From: Geomonas edaphica
GTDB taxonomy: Bacteria > Desulfobacterota > Desulfuromonadia > Geobacterales > Geobacteraceae
DNA length: 64,000 nucleotides
NCBI RefSeq assembly: GCF_004917075.1
Contig: NZ_SSYB01000001.1
Location: 851,478-915,477 of the forward strand
Direction of reading: 5' to 3'
A program made the position numbers and the translations under genes. Positions 62,674-64,000 of the stretch are shown one piece after another (position 1 is the stretch's first letter; each line of letters begins with the position of its first letter). The notes beneath the pieces are model-generated. The model made no database searches. It was not told the DNA's origin and saw nothing but the letters and a program-made list of their open reading frames with translations.

Positions 62674-64000
62674 TTACTCCATCTCGCAGACGGCCGCGCC
62701 GTTTCTGCCGATGGGGAGATACTCGAAACCGATCTCGCGCATACGTTCCGGCTGGTACAGGTTCCTGCCGTCGAAGATGACCGGATTGACCAGGAGCTTC
62801 TTGATCCTGTCGAAGTCGGGATTTCTGTACTCGTTCCACTCGGTGATGATGACCAGGCCGTCGGCCCCCTTGAGCGGCTCGTACTGGTTCATGTGATACC
62901 CGATCCGGTCGCCGAAGTGCTTCTTCGCCTCATTGAGGGCCTCGGGGTCGTGCGCCTGCACCGTGGCACCGAGTTCGAGAAGACGGTTGATAATGGTGAG
63001 CGACGGCGCCTCACGCATGTCGTCGGTGCGCGGCTTGAAGGAGAGCCCCCAGACGGCAAAGCTCTTGCCGGCAAGCGGCTTCGCCCCACCCTGCCCGAGC
63101 CTGCGCTCGATCTTGTCGGAAAGGATGCGCTTTTGACGCTCGTTGGCCTCCTCGACCGCCTTCAACAGCACGAAGTCGTACTTGCACTCGTCAGCGGTCC
63201 TGACCAGCGCCTTCACGTCCTTCGGGAAGCAGGAGCCGCCGTAACCGACGCCGGGGAAAAGGAAGTCGTAGCCGATGCGCGAATCGGAGCCGATCCCCTC
63301 GCGCACCGCCATGACGTCGGCACCCATCAGCTCGCAGAGGTTGGCCACCTGGTTCATGAAGGTGATGCGGGTCGCCAGCATCGCGTTCGCGGCGTACTTG
63401 GTCATCTCGGCGCTTCTGATGTCCATCACCAGCATGCGGTTGGACTTGCGCATGAAGGCGGAGTACAGCTCTTTCATGATCTCGGCGGTACGCACGTTAT
63501 CGGTACCGATGACGACGCGGTCCGGCTTCATAAAATCGTCGATGGCCGCACCTTCTTTAAGGAACTCGGGGTTGGAGACGACGTCGAACTCGATGTGGGT
63601 GCCGCGCAGGGCAAGCTCCTCGACGACGGCGGCGCGCACCTTGTCGGCGGTGCCGACCGGTACCGTCGACTTGTCGACGATGATCTTGAAGCTCTCCATG
63701 GAGCGCCCGATGTTGCGGGCAACGGCGAGGACGTACTGCAGGTCGGCGGAACCGTCGGCACCCGGCGGGGTCCCCACGGCGATGAAGCAGACCAGGGACT
63801 CCTTCACCGCGGCGTCGAGGTCGGTGGTGAAGTTAAGGCGACCCTCTTCGCGGTTTCTGAGCACCATCTCCTTGAGCCCAGGCTCGTAGATCGGGATGAT
63901 GCCGCGCTTCAGTCCTTCGATCTTCTGTTCGTCGACGTCGACACAGATGACGTCGTTACCGCTCTCCGCAAAACAGGTGCCGGCGACAAGGCCAACATAA
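62674..64000 (-). CDS. ugd: UDP-glucose 6-dehydrogenase (5' end beyond window)
   Basis: At least 441 residues; the frame runs off the window end at 64000 with [20 protein letters not shown], so only about nine residues are missing. The NAD domain, the catalytic cysteine in [11 protein letters not shown], and [20 protein letters not shown] are diagnostic. It oxidises UDP-glucose to UDP-glucuronate for cell-surface polysaccharide. It is followed by the decarboxylase that uses its product. Confidence 0.95.
   Translation of the reverse strand, partial: YVGLVAGTCFAESGNDVICVDVDEQKIEGLKRGIIPIYEPGLKEMVLRNREEGRLNFTTDLDAAVKESLVCFIAVGTPPGADGSADLQYVLAVARNIGRSMESFKIIVDKSTVPVGTADKVRAAVVEELALRGTHIEFDVVSNPEFLKEGAAIDDFMKPDRVVIGTDNVRTAEIMKELYSAFMRKSNRMLVMDIRSAEMTKYAANAMLATRITFMNQVANLCELMGADVMAVREGIGSDSRIGYDFLFPGVGYGGSCFPKDVKALVRTADECKYDFVLLKAVEEANERQKRILSDKIERRLGQGGAKPLAGKSFAVWGLSFKPRTDDMREAPSLTIINRLLELGATVQAHDPEALNEAKKHFGDRIGYHMNQYEPLKGADGLVIITEWNEYRNPDFDRIKKLLVNPVIFDGRNLYQPERMREIGFEYLPIGRNGAAVCEME

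Overview
The window looks like chromosomal DNA from a member of the Geobacterales (Geobacter, Citrifermentans or Geomonas type). This is judged from gene content and protein style and was not searched. The DNA is GC-rich. It encodes a membrane-anchored selenocysteine formate dehydrogenase with its own accessory genes, two hemerythrins, two cache-type sensor kinase / sigma-54 regulator pairs, a pyruvate dehydrogenase complex, an Aquifex-type aconitase and Pta/AckA. This suits an anaerobic, acetate- and formate-handling respirer. No phage, CRISPR array, rRNA or tRNA was recognised.

Layout. 0.1-8.5 kb: an M20 amidohydrolase, a two-gene operon of unknown small proteins, an ACT-like protein, a SixA / helix-hairpin-helix / Ppx-GppA group, a zinc-ribbon HEAGH membrane protein, a tautomerase, then a decayed REP-associated transposase beside a degenerate tandem repeat. 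8.5-17 kb (minus strand): CheW, glycogen phosphorylase, a Kef-type antiporter, a P-type cation ATPase and a DUF3124 lipoprotein-like secreted protein. 17.4-21.3 kb: sigma-54 regulator, sensor kinase and hemerythrin. 21.4-26.8 kb: small signalling and membrane genes, including a response regulator followed by a peculiar AT-rich stretch packed with ATG on the minus strand. 27-38 kb: pyruvate dehydrogenase E2, E1beta and E1alpha plus aconitase on the minus strand, interrupted by secF and a second Kef-type antiporter on the plus strand; then DUF488, an AtaL-DUF302 fusion and an SDR.

38-54 kb is a formate dehydrogenase and molybdopterin island. The minus-strand operon is fdhA (in-frame UGA = selenocysteine, with a SECIS hairpin), fdhB, an NrfD-type membrane subunit, an FdhD-MobA fusion and tatA. 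A sigma-54 type promoter lies in front of fdhA, and a divergent sigma-54 regulator / kinase pair, with a perfect palindrome in the intergenic region, probably controls it. Next come moaA and a MOSC protein (minus) and moeA-moaC-mogA (plus), the latter behind a molybdenum-cofactor-type riboswitch. Together they supply and insert the cofactor for the dehydrogenase. 53.7-64 kb: convergent pta and ackA, a 2[4Fe-4S] ferredoxin, gltX, yacG, a SPOR protein, argS with a tiny overlapping cysteine-rich gene, an FtsB-like protein, UDP-glucuronate decarboxylase and UDP-glucose dehydrogenase (cut by the window end).

Several families of GC-rich intergenic palindromes recur. One of them has become the last codons of the P-type ATPase. 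Genes under 60 codons or with TTG starts (tatA, ferredoxin, DUF2007-like protein, cysteine-rich protein before argS) were found by reading the sequence directly.
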